DNA of 35,258 nucleotides from Accumulibacter sp. Lineage in GTDB: Bacteria; Pseudomonadota; Gammaproteobacteria; Burkholderiales; Rhodocyclaceae. The translations under genes were made by a program, and so were the position numbers. The stretch lies in NCBI GenBank assembly GCA_016789495.1, contig JAEUOJ010000177.1, positions 1-35,258 on the forward strand, read 5' to 3'. This document shows, piece by piece, positions 17,496 to 27,514 of this stretch; positions within the stretch are counted from its first letter, which is position 1, and each line of letters opens with the position of its first letter. Under the pieces are notes generated by a model that saw only the letters and a list, made by a program, of their open reading frames with translations, did no database searches and had not been told where the DNA came from.

Positions 17496-18926
17496 TCAGC
17501 GCTTGGCGACCCACAGCAGCAGCGCGTCCATTGCCGGCTTGCCGAGCCGGAAATTCGGGTCATTGAGCAGAAAGACGACGATCCAGCGTCGTCCGCTGTT
17601 GTCGAGCACGTAGCCGGCGAGCGCCCGTACCCCGTCGAGGTAACCGGTTTTCAGGTGCGCGCGTCCGCTGGCCGAACCGTGGCCGAGCCGTTTCTGCAAG
17701 GTGCCATCGACACCGGCGATCGGCAGCGAGGCGACCAGTTCGGGCATCACCGGGCTGCGCCAGGCGGCCAGCAGGATTTGCGCCAGCCCTTCCGCCGAGA
17801 TCCGTTCGCTGCGCGACAGACCGGAACCGTTGTCGAGCACCAGTTCGGGAAGTTTCAGCCCTTTGCCCTGCAGCCAGGCAGCAATCTGACGGCGGGCGCC
17901 GTCGCCGGTCGCCGGTCGTTGCCCGTCCAGGCCGAGGAAGACCTGCCGGGCCATGACGTTGTTGCTGTATTTGTTGATTTCACGAACGATTTCGCCGAGC
18001 GGCGGCGAATCGTGTACCGCCAGGACCCGCGCCTCGGCCGGGATCCGACCGTCACGGACGCGACCGTTGAAGTTGCCGCCAAGCTCGCGCCACAGCGCCC
18101 GGAACAAACTGTCCACCTGCTGATCGGCCGGCCAGGGAACCAGATGCAGCGCCTTTTCACCGCAGGCGGCGGGGTAGCTGCCAGCGAGTTCGAGCGTCTG
18201 CCCGGTTACCGTCGGTCTGATCTGCTCGCGCCAGTCGCCACAGCCGTCGCGACCAAGAGTCAGGCGGTTGGCGACCCGCACACCCTCGCCCGGGGTGTCG
18301 ACGATGATGTTGACCCTGTTCTGTACCGGCTCGGGCTGCAAGGTCAGGCGCAAGCTTTTCAGATTGATCAGCAGCGCGTCGGGGCCGGCGTTATAGGGGC
18401 GAAGCGGTTCGCGGTCGAATTCGCCGGGATCGTGCGCCACCGGCGCGAACGCGCTGCGGTCGAGAATCAGATCGCCATTGATTTCACTGACTCCGCGGGA
18501 ACGAATCTGGCGCAGCAGCAGCCAGAAGTGTTCGAGCGCTAGTTTCGGGTCACCGCTGCCTCGCAGATACAGCGGCCCGTCGAGACGGCCGTTCTTCGGC
18601 GGGCTGACGACCAGCGCCTCGGTGCGCCAACTGTGCGCCGGGCCGAGCAGCTCGAGCGCCGCGTAAGTGGTGACCAGCTTCATCGCCGACGCCGGGTTCA
18701 TCGCTTGTCGGGAATTGTGACTGATCAACGGCGGGCCGCCGTCTACCGCCTGGACGACGATGCCCACCGAAGTGGTCGGAATACCGGCGTCCTGCAGCGC
18801 GTTGACCACCGTCGGCGGCAATTTCACCGGGGCCGGCGCTTCGGCCGCGGCCAGGGTGATCTGCAGCGTGCCCATGGCGATCCAGCCCAGCCCCAATCGA
18901 GGAAGGCAACGCCGTCTTGACGACAT
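17496..18926 (-). CDS. dacB: D-alanyl-D-alanine carboxypeptidase/endopeptidase (PBP4 type)
   Basis: This periplasmic class C penicillin-binding protein (peptidase family S13) cleaves cross-links and terminal D-Ala in peptidoglycan. The 476-residue protein has a signal peptide ending near residue 30. The three active-site motifs are present: SAMK at 80-83 (nucleophile Ser80), SNN in the YSNNVMARQ segment, and KTG in HLKTGYLDGVRALAGY. The long insertion between the first two motifs is normal for PBP4. It is 6 bp downstream of the CYTH/CHAD gene on the same strand. Confidence 0.95.
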   Translation of the reverse strand: MSSRRRCLPRLGLGWIAMGTLQITLAAAEAPAPVKLPPTVVNALQDAGIPTTSVGIVVQAVDGGPPLISHNSRQAMNPASAMKLVTTYAALELLGPAHSWRTEALVVSPPKNGRLDGPLYLRGSGDPKLALEHFWLLLRQIRSRGVSEINGDLILDRSAFAPVAHDPGEFDREPLRPYNAGPDALLINLKSLRLTLQPEPVQNRVNIIVDTPGEGVRVANRLTLGRDGCGDWREQIRPTVTGQTLELAGSYPAACGEKALHLVPWPADQQVDSLFRALWRELGGNFNGRVRDGRIPAEARVLAVHDSPPLGEIVREINKYSNNVMARQVFLGLDGQRPATGDGARRQIAAWLQGKGLKLPELVLDNGSGLSRSERISAEGLAQILLAAWRSPVMPELVASLPIAGVDGTLQKRLGHGSASGRAHLKTGYLDGVRALAGYVLDNSGRRWIVVFLLNDPNFRLGKPAMDALLLWVAKR

Positions 18927-18932
18927 CGCCGC

Positions 18933-20411
18933 CTAGTTCGTCCGCCAAGGCGTTGGATGACCGAGAAAGCCGCCGAGCCGATCGTCGAGTTCGCCGAGCA
19001 TCAGATCGCTTCGGCCGGCTAGCCAGCCACGAACCAGGTCGCTAGGCGGATCGTCGCTCGTCGAGACGATCAACTGTTCGGCGACGGCGAGGTCGTTCAG
19101 GCGACCGAGCAAGTCGAGGAGGGGGGTGACGCGGCTGAGATAGCGTTCGAGGCGTTGCGCTGGCAGCAGAGACGCGAAAAACTCCAGCGCATAGCGCAAC
19201 CGTTTCAAAGCCACCCGCAGATCGTGCCGTGCTTCCGGGGCGACATCGCGGGTGAGTCGGGCCAGGTTGACGACCTTTTTGGCGCACTTCTCCAGACAGC
19301 TTGGCGCGAATTTCGGCAGCGAGGGTTTGGGACTCTCGGGCAGCGCCAGCGTGGCGGTGGTGAATTCGAGCAACAAATGCGAGTACGCCCGGCCGGTGAT
19401 CGATGCTTTGGCGGCTTTACGGGCCACGGCCAGTCGTTCGTTGGCATGCTGATCGAGAGCCAACGGCCCGGGGTGTTGCGGAAAGGCTTTTGCCAGCGGC
19501 GGCAGGATTTCGGCGATGAAGACATCCCAATTACGCGTATCGCCAAGCGAGGCGGCGATTCGCCGCCAACGGGGGTCGAAATCGGTCACGTACTCGGCTG
19601 GCAACAAGGGTCGCCAGACGCGGATCGCCGAGCGCAGGCGACGAATGGCGACGCGCGATTGGTGAACGTATTCCGGGGCGTCGGTTTCGCGTAGACCGCG
19701 TTCGTTGCCCTGTAGCTGAGTGAGGCAGGCGAAAACGGTTTTACGGTAGGCGGCCAAAGCCGTGTCGCTTGGTTCGAGGACCACCGCCGTTGCCTTGACC
19801 GGCGACAGTCCGCCGCCAGCAGCCAGACGATAGCCGCGTTCCGCCTTGCTGCTGATCTGCGGGTGCAGCGGCAGGCTGTTTTGCAAAGTCAGCGCGACCT
19901 GAAAAAGATCGCCGATCTCGCCCTCGAGAAGTTCGAGTTCAACTTCGCAGATGGATTCCTGCCGTTTGCCGGCAATGATTTTCCCCTTATCAACAGCCAC
20001 TTCCACCCGGACGTTTTCGCTTGGGGTCACCAGCCAGAGGTCGCGGGTGAAGTCGGTGGTGAACAGCGGAACGAGTTCGCTGCTCAAGGATTCCAAAAAG
20101 CGACGGATTTTTGGACTATCCACATGCGAGAAGTCGAACTGGCCGGGCTGTGCCGGTGCTTCCCACTCACTGCGTCGCGCCAGACCACCTGGAGAGGCCG
20201 CGTCGCGTTTGATCGTCAACAGCCAGTCGTCTCCCTTTTTGCGGAAGCGCACGGCTAGTCGTTTTTTTTGCAAGCGCCAGTCGGGCGTGTCGTAATAGGT
20301 GTTGCTCAGTTGCAGCTGCTGCGGGAGCTGGTCGGCGAACATCGGGTGTGCCGACAAGCGTTTGGTGGTCGCTGGCGAAAGCGCCAGTTTGATCTCAGTT
20401 TCCAATGCCAT
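18933..20411 (-). CDS. CYTH and CHAD domain protein (inorganic triphosphatase YgiF-like)
   Basis: The 492-residue protein starts with the CYTH signature ETEIK (Glu4, Glu6 and Lys8 of the ExExK motif), which binds triphosphate and metal; the CYTH domain runs to about 205. The second half (about 215-485) is a CHAD domain: helices with conserved basic residues, for example VHQSRVAIRRLRSAIRVW and RHDLRVALKRLRYALEFF, thought to bind polyphosphate or polyphosphate granules. E. coli YgiF, with this architecture, hydrolyses triphosphate. The gene lies 45 bp downstream of a Crp/Fnr regulator. A role in polyphosphate metabolism is inference. Confidence 0.92.
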   Translation of the reverse strand: MALETEIKLALSPATTKRLSAHPMFADQLPQQLQLSNTYYDTPDWRLQKKRLAVRFRKKGDDWLLTIKRDAASPGGLARRSEWEAPAQPGQFDFSHVDSPKIRRFLESLSSELVPLFTTDFTRDLWLVTPSENVRVEVAVDKGKIIAGKRQESICEVELELLEGEIGDLFQVALTLQNSLPLHPQISSKAERGYRLAAGGGLSPVKATAVVLEPSDTALAAYRKTVFACLTQLQGNERGLRETDAPEYVHQSRVAIRRLRSAIRVWRPLLPAEYVTDFDPRWRRIAASLGDTRNWDVFIAEILPPLAKAFPQHPGPLALDQHANERLAVARKAAKASITGRAYSHLLLEFTTATLALPESPKPSLPKFAPSCLEKCAKKVVNLARLTRDVAPEARHDLRVALKRLRYALEFFASLLPAQRLERYLSRVTPLLDLLGRLNDLAVAEQLIVSTSDDPPSDLVRGWLAGRSDLMLGELDDRLGGFLGHPTPWRTN

Positions 20412-20456
20412 AAGCGCGGTGCTCCTTCAACAGTCTTGGGGGTGACCAGGACGAGT

Positions 20457-21149
20457 TCAGCAGTCGTAGGTTCGCAAAGCCTCGACACTCGGAATTTTGA
20501 TGCGACGCCCTTCGACGACGATCAGACCTTTTTCGGAAAACTCGTGCAGGATACGCGAGAAGTGTTCCTGGGTCAGATTCAGTCGCGAAGCGATGATCCC
20601 CTTGCTGGTCTGCAAAGTGACCGTCAGCTCTTCGGTCGTCTCGTCGGGCTGATCGCGCAGCAGATAACCGACGATCCGCTGCCGACCGGAATGTAGGGAA
20701 TATGATTCGACATCGGTGATCAGGTGATGGAGTCGCATCGACAATCCGGCGATCATTTTGCGTCCCAGTTTGGGATCGCGGTCGAGTTCATCAATGATCG
20801 CTGATTTGGCGATGTGCAACAGCAGCGAGTCGCTCAACGCCTGGGCAAAGACCATGAACGGCCGATCCATGAACATCACCGCTTCGCCGAAAGTTTGTCC
20901 TTGATCGAGGATTTTGACCACCTTTTCACCACCACTGGCCGAGGTGAATGCCAGCTTCACCTGCCCATAGACCAACAGAAAAAAACCCTTGGGAGTATCG
21001 CCTTTGTGAAAAATGACGTCGCCTCGAGCGACGGTCAGCTCACGGGTGCCGCGCGCCAACCGGGCAATTTCGTCGGGTTCCAGCTCGTTGAACAGCGGAA
21101 CGCGCGCCAGCAAAGCATCGATATTGATAGCGGACGAATGAACGGGCAT
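20457..21149 (-). CDS. Crp/Fnr-family transcription regulator without Fe-S cysteines
   Basis: The 230-residue protein has an N-terminal cyclic-nucleotide-binding-type beta roll (about 12-125), a long dimer helix and a C-terminal helix-turn-helix (about 170-215). The recognition helix LTQEHFSRIL keeps Glu195, Ser198 and Arg199, the residues by which FNR reads TTGAT half-sites. The only cysteine is the last residue, so it cannot carry an FNR-type [4Fe-4S] cluster; it may instead sense heme/NO (DNR-like) or another signal. I chose ATG 21149 because the family N terminus starts there; upstream residues in the same frame are not family-like. No strong ribosome-binding site is visible. Confidence 0.88.
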   Translation of the reverse strand: MPVHSSAINIDALLARVPLFNELEPDEIARLARGTRELTVARGDVIFHKGDTPKGFFLLVYGQVKLAFTSASGGEKVVKILDQGQTFGEAVMFMDRPFMVFAQALSDSLLLHIAKSAIIDELDRDPKLGRKMIAGLSMRLHHLITDVESYSLHSGRQRIVGYLLRDQPDETTEELTVTLQTSKGIIASRLNLTQEHFSRILHEFSEKGLIVVEGRRIKIPSVEALRTYDC

Positions 21150-21303
21150 GGCCGATGGTCGGAAGCGATCGTGGCGAAAGTGTGTAATGTCGGCAATATT
21201 CGCATGTGTCCGAACCCTCGGCAAGCAAGCCAGGGCGAATGTGCGCATGCCATTGCCGTGTGACCTTCGAAAATGATCTCCTCGGCTCGAGGATCTGCCA
21301 AGT

Positions 21304-21317
21304 GGCTGTGCACAGCC
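21304..21317. promoter_or_regulatory. Perfect palindrome GGCTGTGCACAGCC
   Basis: The 14-bp sequence equals its own reverse complement and sits 155 bp upstream of the Crp/Fnr start codon. It could be an operator for a dimeric regulator. It does not fit the LexA spacing (CTGT-N8-ACAG) or the FNR consensus. Confidence 0.35.
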
Positions 21318-21761
21318 TGAATTAAGGAGTTCTCAGCCTTATTGGAGTTTTCCATGGTGGCCGGGAGCGGGGTTGGTTGATCGGTCAGAAAGGTCGGGCA
21401 CGGCCGGGTGACGATGTCGGCGATGTGCGCGTTACGGTGCGGTGACCAGGGTGTCGTCGAGGCAGTCCCTGGATGCCGAAAGGTGCGCTGCTCGGGCGAG
21501 TCGGCAGCGGTTTGCGCAGGAAGTGCCCGGGCGTCGCTTTCGTCGATGAGCGGATGCGCATACCTGCGGTCATGCCGCCCGCGCTCCCGCCGTCTGGCGC
21601 TAGACCGTCCTCAACCGCCTGCGCACCGCCCCGGTGCTACGCGAAGGCGGCCTCCAGACCCTTACCTCGTCACCGACACCTTCCGCGCTCAAGTCGGAGT
21701 CTGGTTCAGGATGGATGCAATTGGACACGCGTTCTGCCGGCGAATGGCGGTGTAAACCCGA

Positions 21762-21767
21762 TATAAT
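21762..21767 (+). promoter_or_regulatory. Candidate -10 box of the ribF-ispH operon
   Basis: TATAAT is a perfect -10 match, 30 bp before the ribF ATG, which would leave a leader of about 20-24 bases. No good -35 hexamer is found at 16-18 bp. Confidence 0.4.
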
Positions 21768-21797
21768 CACAAGCTTTTTGGCCTTTCACGGTTCCCG

Positions 21798-22721
21798 ATG
21801 CTCGTCTATCGCGGTTATGCCCGCACCGCGCCCCAATCCACCGTTCTCACCATCGGCAATTTTGACGGCGTTCATCGCGGTCATCGCGCCCTGCTTGCCC
21901 GCTTGAAAGCGGTGGCGGGAGCGGTCGGCCTGCCGTCGGCGGTGCTCACTTTCGAGCCGCATCCCCGCGAGTTTTTTGCCGCCGACTCGGCGCCGGCGCG
22001 GTTGACCACGCTGCGTGAAAAGCTTGAACGGCTGGCGGCCGACAGCGTCGATCTGGCGTATGTCTGTCACTTCAACACTCGTTTCGCGGCCTTGACCGCC
22101 GATGAATTCATCGATCGCGTGCTGGTCGACGCCTTGCGTGTGCGGCACTTGCTGGTTGGCGACGATTTTCGTTTCGGTGCGCGCCGCACGGGTGATTTCG
22201 CTTTGTTGCGGGCGGTGGGCGAACGCGCCGGTTTCCGGGTCGAAGCGATGGAGAGCGTGGTTTTCGACGGTGAACGCGTTTCCAGCTCGGCGGTTCGCGA
22301 CGCCCTGCAGGATGGACGCCTGGAACAGGCCGGACAATTGCTCGGGCGGCCGTATTCCATTGACGGCCGGGTGGTCCGCGGCGAACAGCTCGGTCGCCAA
22401 CTCGGCTTCGCCACCGCCAATATTCGCATCAAGCATGCCAAGCCACCGTTGCAAGGTGTTTTCGCCGTCGAAGTCGACGGCCTGCCGGGTGGTCCGCATC
22501 GCGGAGCGGCCAACCTCGGCTATCGACCCAGCGCAGGTCTGACCAACCGTTTGTTGCTCGAAGTGCACCTGTTCGATTTCTCCGCCGACATCTATGGGGC
22601 GCACCTCAGCGTCCGTTTCCTGCACAAATTGCGCGACGAAATCAAGTTTGCCGATTTGTCCGCCTTGAAGGCGCAGATCGCTCGCGACGTCGGCGCCGCG
22701 AAAGCGTTTTTCCAGTTGTGA
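21798..22721 (+). CDS. ribF: Bifunctional riboflavin kinase / FAD synthetase
   Basis: The 307-residue enzyme phosphorylates riboflavin to FMN and adenylylates FMN to FAD. The N-terminal nucleotidyltransferase half has [10 protein letters not shown] starting at residue 20 and a later [17 protein letters not shown] segment. The C-terminal flavokinase half has [27 protein letters not shown] and the NLGYRPS region. Length is normal. It starts the cluster ribF-ileS-lspA-fkpB-ispH; ileS follows after 7 bp. Confidence 0.97.
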   Translation: MLVYRGYARTAPQSTVLTIGNFDGVHRGHRALLARLKAVAGAVGLPSAVLTFEPHPREFFAADSAPARLTTLREKLERLAADSVDLAYVCHFNTRFAALTADEFIDRVLVDALRVRHLLVGDDFRFGARRTGDFALLRAVGERAGFRVEAMESVVFDGERVSSSAVRDALQDGRLEQAGQLLGRPYSIDGRVVRGEQLGRQLGFATANIRIKHAKPPLQGVFAVEVDGLPGGPHRGAANLGYRPSAGLTNRLLLEVHLFDFSADIYGAHLSVRFLHKLRDEIKFADLSALKAQIARDVGAAKAFFQL

Positions 22722-22728
22722 GACCGTC

Positions 22729-25551
22729 ATGACCGATTACAAAAAAACTCTCAACCTGACCGACACCCCCTTTCCGATGCGCGGTGATCTCGCCAGACGC
22801 GAACCACAATGGGTCGCCGAGTGGCGTGAACAGGGCCTCTACCAGCGCATCCGCGAGGTTTCGCGGGGACGTCCGCGTTTCGTGCTGCACGACGGCCCGC
22901 CCTACGCCAATGGCGACATCCATATCGGTCATGCGGTGAACAAAATTCTCAAGGACATCATCGTCCGCTCGAAAACGCTGGCCGGTTTCGACGCCCCCTA
23001 CATCCCCGGCTGGGACTGTCACGGGCTGCCAATCGAGCACCAGATCGAGAAGCAGCACGGCAAGCACCTGGCCGCCGACCGTGTGCGCGAGCTATGCCGG
23101 GCTTTCGCGGCTGAACAAGTCGAACGGCAGAAGAAGGATTTCATCCGTCTCGGCGTTCTCGGCGATTGGGACCGGCCCTATCTGACGATGGATTTCAAGA
23201 CCGAAGCCGACGAGATCCGCACCCTGGCGCGAATCCTCGACAAGGGTTACCTCTACCAGGGATTGAAACCGGTCAACTGGTGTCTTGATTGCCACTCCGC
23301 ATTGGCCGAGGCCGAAGTGGACTATGAAGACAAGACCTCGGCGGCGATCGACGTCGCGTTCGCGGTGCATCCCAACCACGCGGACAAGGTGGCGCATGCT
23401 TTCGGGCTGGCGCATCTGCGCGGCCCGGCCTTCGCGGTGATTTGGACGACCACCCCGTGGACCTTGCCGGCCAACGAGGCGGTCTGCGCGCATCCCGATT
23501 TCGACTACGTGCTGGTCAATACGCCGAAGGGTAGCCTGATCCTGGTTCGCGAACTGGCGATGACCTGTCTGCAGCGCTACGGCTTCAGCGGTACCCTGCT
23601 CGGTTCGGCCAAAGGGTCGGCGCTCGAGCAGGTGTTGCTCAGACATCCGTTCCAGAGTCGGGACGTGGCGATCATATGCGGCCGGCACGTCACTCTCGAG
23701 GCCGGCACCGGCCTGGTGCACACCGCGCCGGCGCACGGCTCCGACGACTACCTGATCGGCAAGGTTTATGGGCTGCCGGTCACCAACCCGGTCGGCGACG
23801 ACGGCTGTTTCGTCGCCGATGTGCCGCCGCTGTCGATCGGCGAACTGGCTGGCAAAACGGTCTGGCAGGCCAACCCGCTGGTCGTCGAGGAACTGGCCGT
23901 CAGTGGCCATCTGCTGCACAACGAGACCATCCGCCACAGCTATCCGCACTGCTGGCGGCACAAGACACCGATCATTTTCCGGGCGACGACGCAATGGTTC
24001 GTCGGCATGGACCACCGCGCGCCGGGCGAGAACGCAGCGACCACCGACGAACAACCGCCGACTTTGCGCTGGCGCGCCGAACGAGCGGTCGATGAAACGA
24101 AATTCTTTCCAAGCTGGGGCCGTGCCCGCCTTGAAGCGATGATGCGCACCCGACCCGACTGGTGCGTTTCCAGGCAACGCAACTGGGGGGTTCCCCTGCC
24201 TTTTTTCCTGCACCGCGAGACGGCCGCCTTGCATCCGCGGACCAGTGAGTTGATCGAGGAGGTGGCCCGGCGGGTGGAAAAAGACGGCATCGAAGCTTGG
24301 TTCGCGCTCGACGCGGCGGAGTTGCTCGGCGACGAGGCCGCCGATTATCGCAAGATGAGCGACACGCTCGACGTGTGGTTCGATTCCGGCGCCACCCACG
24401 CCAGCGTGCTGCGCGGCTCGCATCGCGACGATCTGGCGTATCCGGCGGATTTGTATCTCGAAGGTTCGGACCAGCATCGCGGCTGGTTCCAGAGCTCGTT
24501 GCTGATCGGTTGCGCCACCGATGGCCGCGCGCCTTACGACGCCTTGCTGACGCACGGCTTCGTGGTCGACGGCAAGGGACTGAAAATGTCCAAATCGAAA
24601 GGCAATGTCGTCGCGCCGCAAAAAATCGCCGACACGCTGGGTGCCGAAATTCTCCGCTTGTGGGTGGCGGCGACCGATTATTCCGGCGAATTGTCGATTT
24701 CCGATGAAATTCTCAAACGGGTAGTCGAGGCCTACCGGCGCATCCGCAACACGGTTCGTTTCCTGCTTGCCAATACCGTCGATTTCGATCCCGTAGCCGA
24801 CCGCCTGGCGATCGATGAATGGCTGGAAATCGACCGCTACGCGCTGGCGATGACTCGGCAACTCCAGACGCAGTGCGAAGCGGACTACGCCCGCTTCGAA
24901 TTCCATCGCGTGGTTCAATCGCTGCAAACCTTCTGTTCCGAAGACCTCGGTGGTTTTTATCTCGACATTCTGAAGGATCGTCTATACACCACCGTCGCCA
25001 CCTCCCGCGCCCGCCGCTCGGCGCAGAATGCGCTGTGGCACATCTTGCAGACGGTGGTCAAACTGATGGCGCCGGTGCTCAGTTTCACCGCCGAGGAAAT
25101 CTGGCGTCTGCAGACTGGCGATCCTGCAAGATCGGTGATGCTCGAAACCTGGCAGCCGTTGCCAGCACCGGCGGAGGAGGGCGCTCTGCTCGAGAAATGG
25201 CGGCTGATCCGCGGGCTGCGGGCCGAAGTGCTGCGGGCGCTGGAGGAATTGCGCATCGAAGGCAAAATCGGTTCGTCGTTGCAGGCCTCTGTCGAAGTAC
25301 ATTGCCACGGCGACAAATTCGCCGCGTTGTCATCGTTGGGGGATGATCTGCGCTTCGTGTTGATCTGTTCCCACGCCCGCGCTGTCGATGACCCGGGCGA
25401 GCACTTGCTCTGCGCGCCCTTGCCACATGCCAAATGCGAACGATGCTGGCACGTCCGCGACGATGTCGGCAGCGACGCCGAACACCCCGGCTTGTGTGGT
25501 CGTTGCCTCAGCAATCTGTTTGGAAAGGGTGAGCGGCGTGCCTACGCGTAA
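22729..25551 (+). CDS. ileS: Isoleucyl-tRNA synthetase
   Basis: The 940-residue class I enzyme charges tRNA-Ile. HIGH is at residues 65-68 in [12 protein letters not shown] and the KMSKS loop at about 619-623. Between them lies the CP1 editing domain with the TTPWTLPAN segment. The C-terminal zinc-binding region has [10 protein letters not shown] and a later CGRC, as in E. coli-type IleS. Length is typical. The end overlaps the start of lspA by 14 bases, supporting coupled translation. Confidence 0.98.
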   Translation: MTDYKKTLNLTDTPFPMRGDLARREPQWVAEWREQGLYQRIREVSRGRPRFVLHDGPPYANGDIHIGHAVNKILKDIIVRSKTLAGFDAPYIPGWDCHGLPIEHQIEKQHGKHLAADRVRELCRAFAAEQVERQKKDFIRLGVLGDWDRPYLTMDFKTEADEIRTLARILDKGYLYQGLKPVNWCLDCHSALAEAEVDYEDKTSAAIDVAFAVHPNHADKVAHAFGLAHLRGPAFAVIWTTTPWTLPANEAVCAHPDFDYVLVNTPKGSLILVRELAMTCLQRYGFSGTLLGSAKGSALEQVLLRHPFQSRDVAIICGRHVTLEAGTGLVHTAPAHGSDDYLIGKVYGLPVTNPVGDDGCFVADVPPLSIGELAGKTVWQANPLVVEELAVSGHLLHNETIRHSYPHCWRHKTPIIFRATTQWFVGMDHRAPGENAATTDEQPPTLRWRAERAVDETKFFPSWGRARLEAMMRTRPDWCVSRQRNWGVPLPFFLHRETAALHPRTSELIEEVARRVEKDGIEAWFALDAAELLGDEAADYRKMSDTLDVWFDSGATHASVLRGSHRDDLAYPADLYLEGSDQHRGWFQSSLLIGCATDGRAPYDALLTHGFVVDGKGLKMSKSKGNVVAPQKIADTLGAEILRLWVAATDYSGELSISDEILKRVVEAYRRIRNTVRFLLANTVDFDPVADRLAIDEWLEIDRYALAMTRQLQTQCEADYARFEFHRVVQSLQTFCSEDLGGFYLDILKDRLYTTVATSRARRSAQNALWHILQTVVKLMAPVLSFTAEEIWRLQTGDPARSVMLETWQPLPAPAEEGALLEKWRLIRGLRAEVLRALEELRIEGKIGSSLQASVEVHCHGDKFAALSSLGDDLRFVLICSHARAVDDPGEHLLCAPLPHAKCERCWHVRDDVGSDAEHPGLCGRCLSNLFGKGERRAYA

Positions 25552-26059
25552 CATCGATCGCTGGCTGTGGCTGGCGGGAATGATCGTCCTGCTCGATCAG
25601 CTCAGCAAATGGCTGGTGCTGTCTTTGCTGCGGCCGGGCGACTCGATCTACGTCGCGCCTTTCTTCAATTGGGTGCTGACCTACAATCCAGGTGCCGCTT
25701 TCAGTTTTCTTTCGGATGCCGGCGGTTGGCAACGCTGGTTTTTCACTCTTTTGGCGCTGATCGTTTCCGGATGGATCGTCAGCACCTTGCGGCGGCACGT
25801 CAGTCACTTCCGTTTGTCGCTGGCGCTGACGCTGATCCTCGGCGGTGCGATCGGCAACGTCATCGACCGTCTGCGTTTCGGAGCGGTGGTCGATTTCATC
25901 CAATGGCACCTCGGCGGTTACTACTGGCCGGCGTTCAACGTCGCCGATTCGGCCATCAGCATCGGCGCGGTGCTGATGATCTGGGATCAACTGGTCAGCA
26001 AGCCGGCGGCGCCGGCCGACGCACCGGCCGGGCCCACGACACGGGGAGAAGGATCTTGA
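25538..26059 (+). CDS. lspA: Lipoprotein signal peptidase (signal peptidase II)
   Basis: This inner-membrane aspartyl protease removes signal peptides from diacylglyceryl-prolipoproteins. The 173-residue protein has four membrane helices and both catalytic Asp motifs, GNVIDRL and FNVADSAIS, plus the NPGAAFSFL block. I chose GTG 25538 because GGAAAGG lies 8 bases upstream; an in-frame GTG at 25529 is too close to that site. It overlaps ileS by 14 bases. The stop shares bases with the TTG start of fkpB. Confidence 0.95.
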   Translation: MPTRNIDRWLWLAGMIVLLDQLSKWLVLSLLRPGDSIYVAPFFNWVLTYNPGAAFSFLSDAGGWQRWFFTLLALIVSGWIVSTLRRHVSHFRLSLALTLILGGAIGNVIDRLRFGAVVDFIQWHLGGYYWPAFNVADSAISIGAVLMIWDQLVSKPAAPADAPAGPTTRGEGS

Positions 26060-26520
26060 CGGCGATCGATGATGAGCCCCGGCCGGCCGTCGATCGGGTC
26101 GGTCCCGACAGTTACCTGACGTTGCATTACAGTCTGAGCGCGCTCGACGGCAGCGAATACGTCAGCACGTTCGATCTCTCGCCAGCCACCCTGCAGATGG
26201 GCAGCGGCCAACTGGCCGACACGCTGGAACGCTGTCTGCTCGGTCTGCCGGTCAGCGAACGGCACGTTTTCGAACTGGCGCCGGCGGATGCCTTCGGCGA
26301 ACACAACCCGCGTCTGGTCGAACGGATCGCGCGTAGCGCCTTGCCGCCGGAAGTGGAACTGAAGGAAAACTCCTTGATCGAATTCGCTGCACCGGACGGC
26401 GCCAGTCGATTCGCCGGATTTTTGCGCGAATTGGACGATACCAGCGCACTGTTCGATTTCAATCACCCGCTTGCTGGCCGGCCGGTGCGTTTTGAAGTTC
26501 AGATCATCGCCATTCTCTGA
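26056..26520 (+). CDS. fkpB: FKBP-type peptidyl-prolyl isomerase (SlpA/FkpB-like)
   Basis: The 154-residue protein has the short FKBP fold with the SlpA pattern: [38 protein letters not shown], and the flap segment with [20 protein letters not shown]. It is a prolyl isomerase and chaperone. The only reasonable start is TTG 26056, overlapping the lspA stop by 4 bases (TTGA) and preceded by GGGGAG 7 bases upstream. The order lspA-fkpB-ispH is the same as in E. coli. Confidence 0.93.
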   Translation: MTAIDDEPRPAVDRVGPDSYLTLHYSLSALDGSEYVSTFDLSPATLQMGSGQLADTLERCLLGLPVSERHVFELAPADAFGEHNPRLVERIARSALPPEVELKENSLIEFAAPDGASRFAGFLRELDDTSALFDFNHPLAGRPVRFEVQIIAIL

Positions 26521-26530
26521 GGCCTCTGCC

Positions 26531-27451
26531 GTGAAGATCATCCTTGCCAATCCGCGCGGTTTCTGCGCTGGCGTCGACCGGGCGATTGCCATTGTCGAGC
26601 GGGCCATCGAAAAATTCGGCGCACCGATTTATGTCCGCCATGAAGTGGTGCATAACCAGTTCGTCTGTAACGAACTGCGGGCCAAGGGTGCCATTTTCAT
26701 CGACCATCTAGCCGAGGTGCCGGCCGGGAATACGGTCATTTTCAGCGCTCACGGCGTTTCCAGGGCTGTTCGCCGCGAGGCCGAGGAACGCGGCCTGAAA
26801 GTATTCGACGCCACCTGCCCACTGGTGACCAAAGTGCACGTCGAAGTGGCCCGGATGCGACAGGAAGGCTGCGAAATCGTCATGATCGGTCACAAAGGCC
26901 ACCCGGAAGTCGAAGGGACGATGGGTCAGGCCAGCGACGGCATGTATCTGGTCGAAACGGTCGATGACGTACGCCAACTGACGGTGAAAACGCCGCAGCG
27001 TCTGGCCTACGTCACCCAGACCACCTTGTCGGTCGATGACGCGACGCAAGTGGTCAATGCGTTGCGCGCCCGCTTTCCGCAGATCCTCGGCCCGAAGAAG
27101 GATGACATCTGTTATGCCACCCAGAACCGGCAGGACGCGGTCAAGCAATTGGCGCAGAGCGCGGACGTGGTGCTGGTCGTCGGCAGCCGGACCAGTTCCA
27201 ATTCCAATCGCCTGCGCGAAGTGGCCGAGTTGCGCGGCGCCCGGGCGTACTTGATCGACAGCGCGGCCGATATCGAGGCGGCGTGGTTGGACGACGCCGA
27301 ACAGATCGGCGTCACCGCCGGTGCCTCGGCGCCGGAAAATCTGGTCAACGAGGTCGTCCGTCAACTGGCCGGCGAGCAACAGGCGCCGGTGGATGAACTC
27401 GCCGGTGTGGTCGAGAGCGTCGTTTTCGCCTTGCCGCGCGAATTGCAGTAG
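26531..27451 (+). CDS. ispH: 4-hydroxy-3-methylbut-2-enyl diphosphate reductase
   Basis: This Fe-S enzyme catalyses the last step of the MEP isoprenoid pathway, giving IPP and DMAPP. Starting at GTG 26531 the protein has 306 residues. Cluster ligands Cys12 (GFCAGV), Cys96 (DATCPLV) and Cys194 ([11 protein letters not shown]) are present, as are His41, His74, His124 and Glu126 ([10 protein letters not shown]). GAGG at the fkpB stop lies 8 bases before the GTG. It ends the operon and faces the GMC gene convergently 63 bp away. Confidence 0.97.
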   Translation: MKIILANPRGFCAGVDRAIAIVERAIEKFGAPIYVRHEVVHNQFVCNELRAKGAIFIDHLAEVPAGNTVIFSAHGVSRAVRREAEERGLKVFDATCPLVTKVHVEVARMRQEGCEIVMIGHKGHPEVEGTMGQASDGMYLVETVDDVRQLTVKTPQRLAYVTQTTLSVDDATQVVNALRARFPQILGPKKDDICYATQNRQDAVKQLAQSADVVLVVGSRTSSNSNRLREVAELRGARAYLIDSAADIEAAWLDDAEQIGVTAGASAPENLVNEVVRQLAGEQQAPVDELAGVVESVVFALPRELQ

Positions 27452-27514
27452 TCGATAACCCGTCGTTGCCCGCCGCTGCTGGCAAGGCGGCCATTGGCCG
27501 TCGATGACGAACGA

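Larger units (their letters stand above)
21150..21797. other. 648-bp divergent spacer upstream of the Crp/Fnr regulator and ribF
   Basis: No convincing gene is present. Plus-strand open frames (for example 21408-21755) are Pro/Arg/Ser-rich, start without ribosome-binding sites and show no domain, as expected by chance in GC-rich DNA. The spacer holds a perfect 14-bp palindrome at 21304-21317, a weak FNR-like half-site TTGAT at 21377-21381, and a consensus -10 box just before ribF. No FMN riboswitch is recognisable before ribF. Confidence 0.6.

Noticed and set aside
21304-21317. LexA (SOS) box
   Set aside because: CTGT and ACAG are only 2 bp apart instead of 8.
21408-21755. Plus-strand frame of 115 codons before ribF
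   Set aside because: Composition of random GC-rich DNA and no start signal.
21600-21797. FMN riboswitch before ribF
   Set aside because: The conserved RFN-element segments are not recognisable, and the -10 box lies only 30 bp before the start.
23092-24927. Long minus-strand open frame opposite ileS
   Set aside because: Antisense shadow of a certain gene with low-complexity composition and no family motifs.
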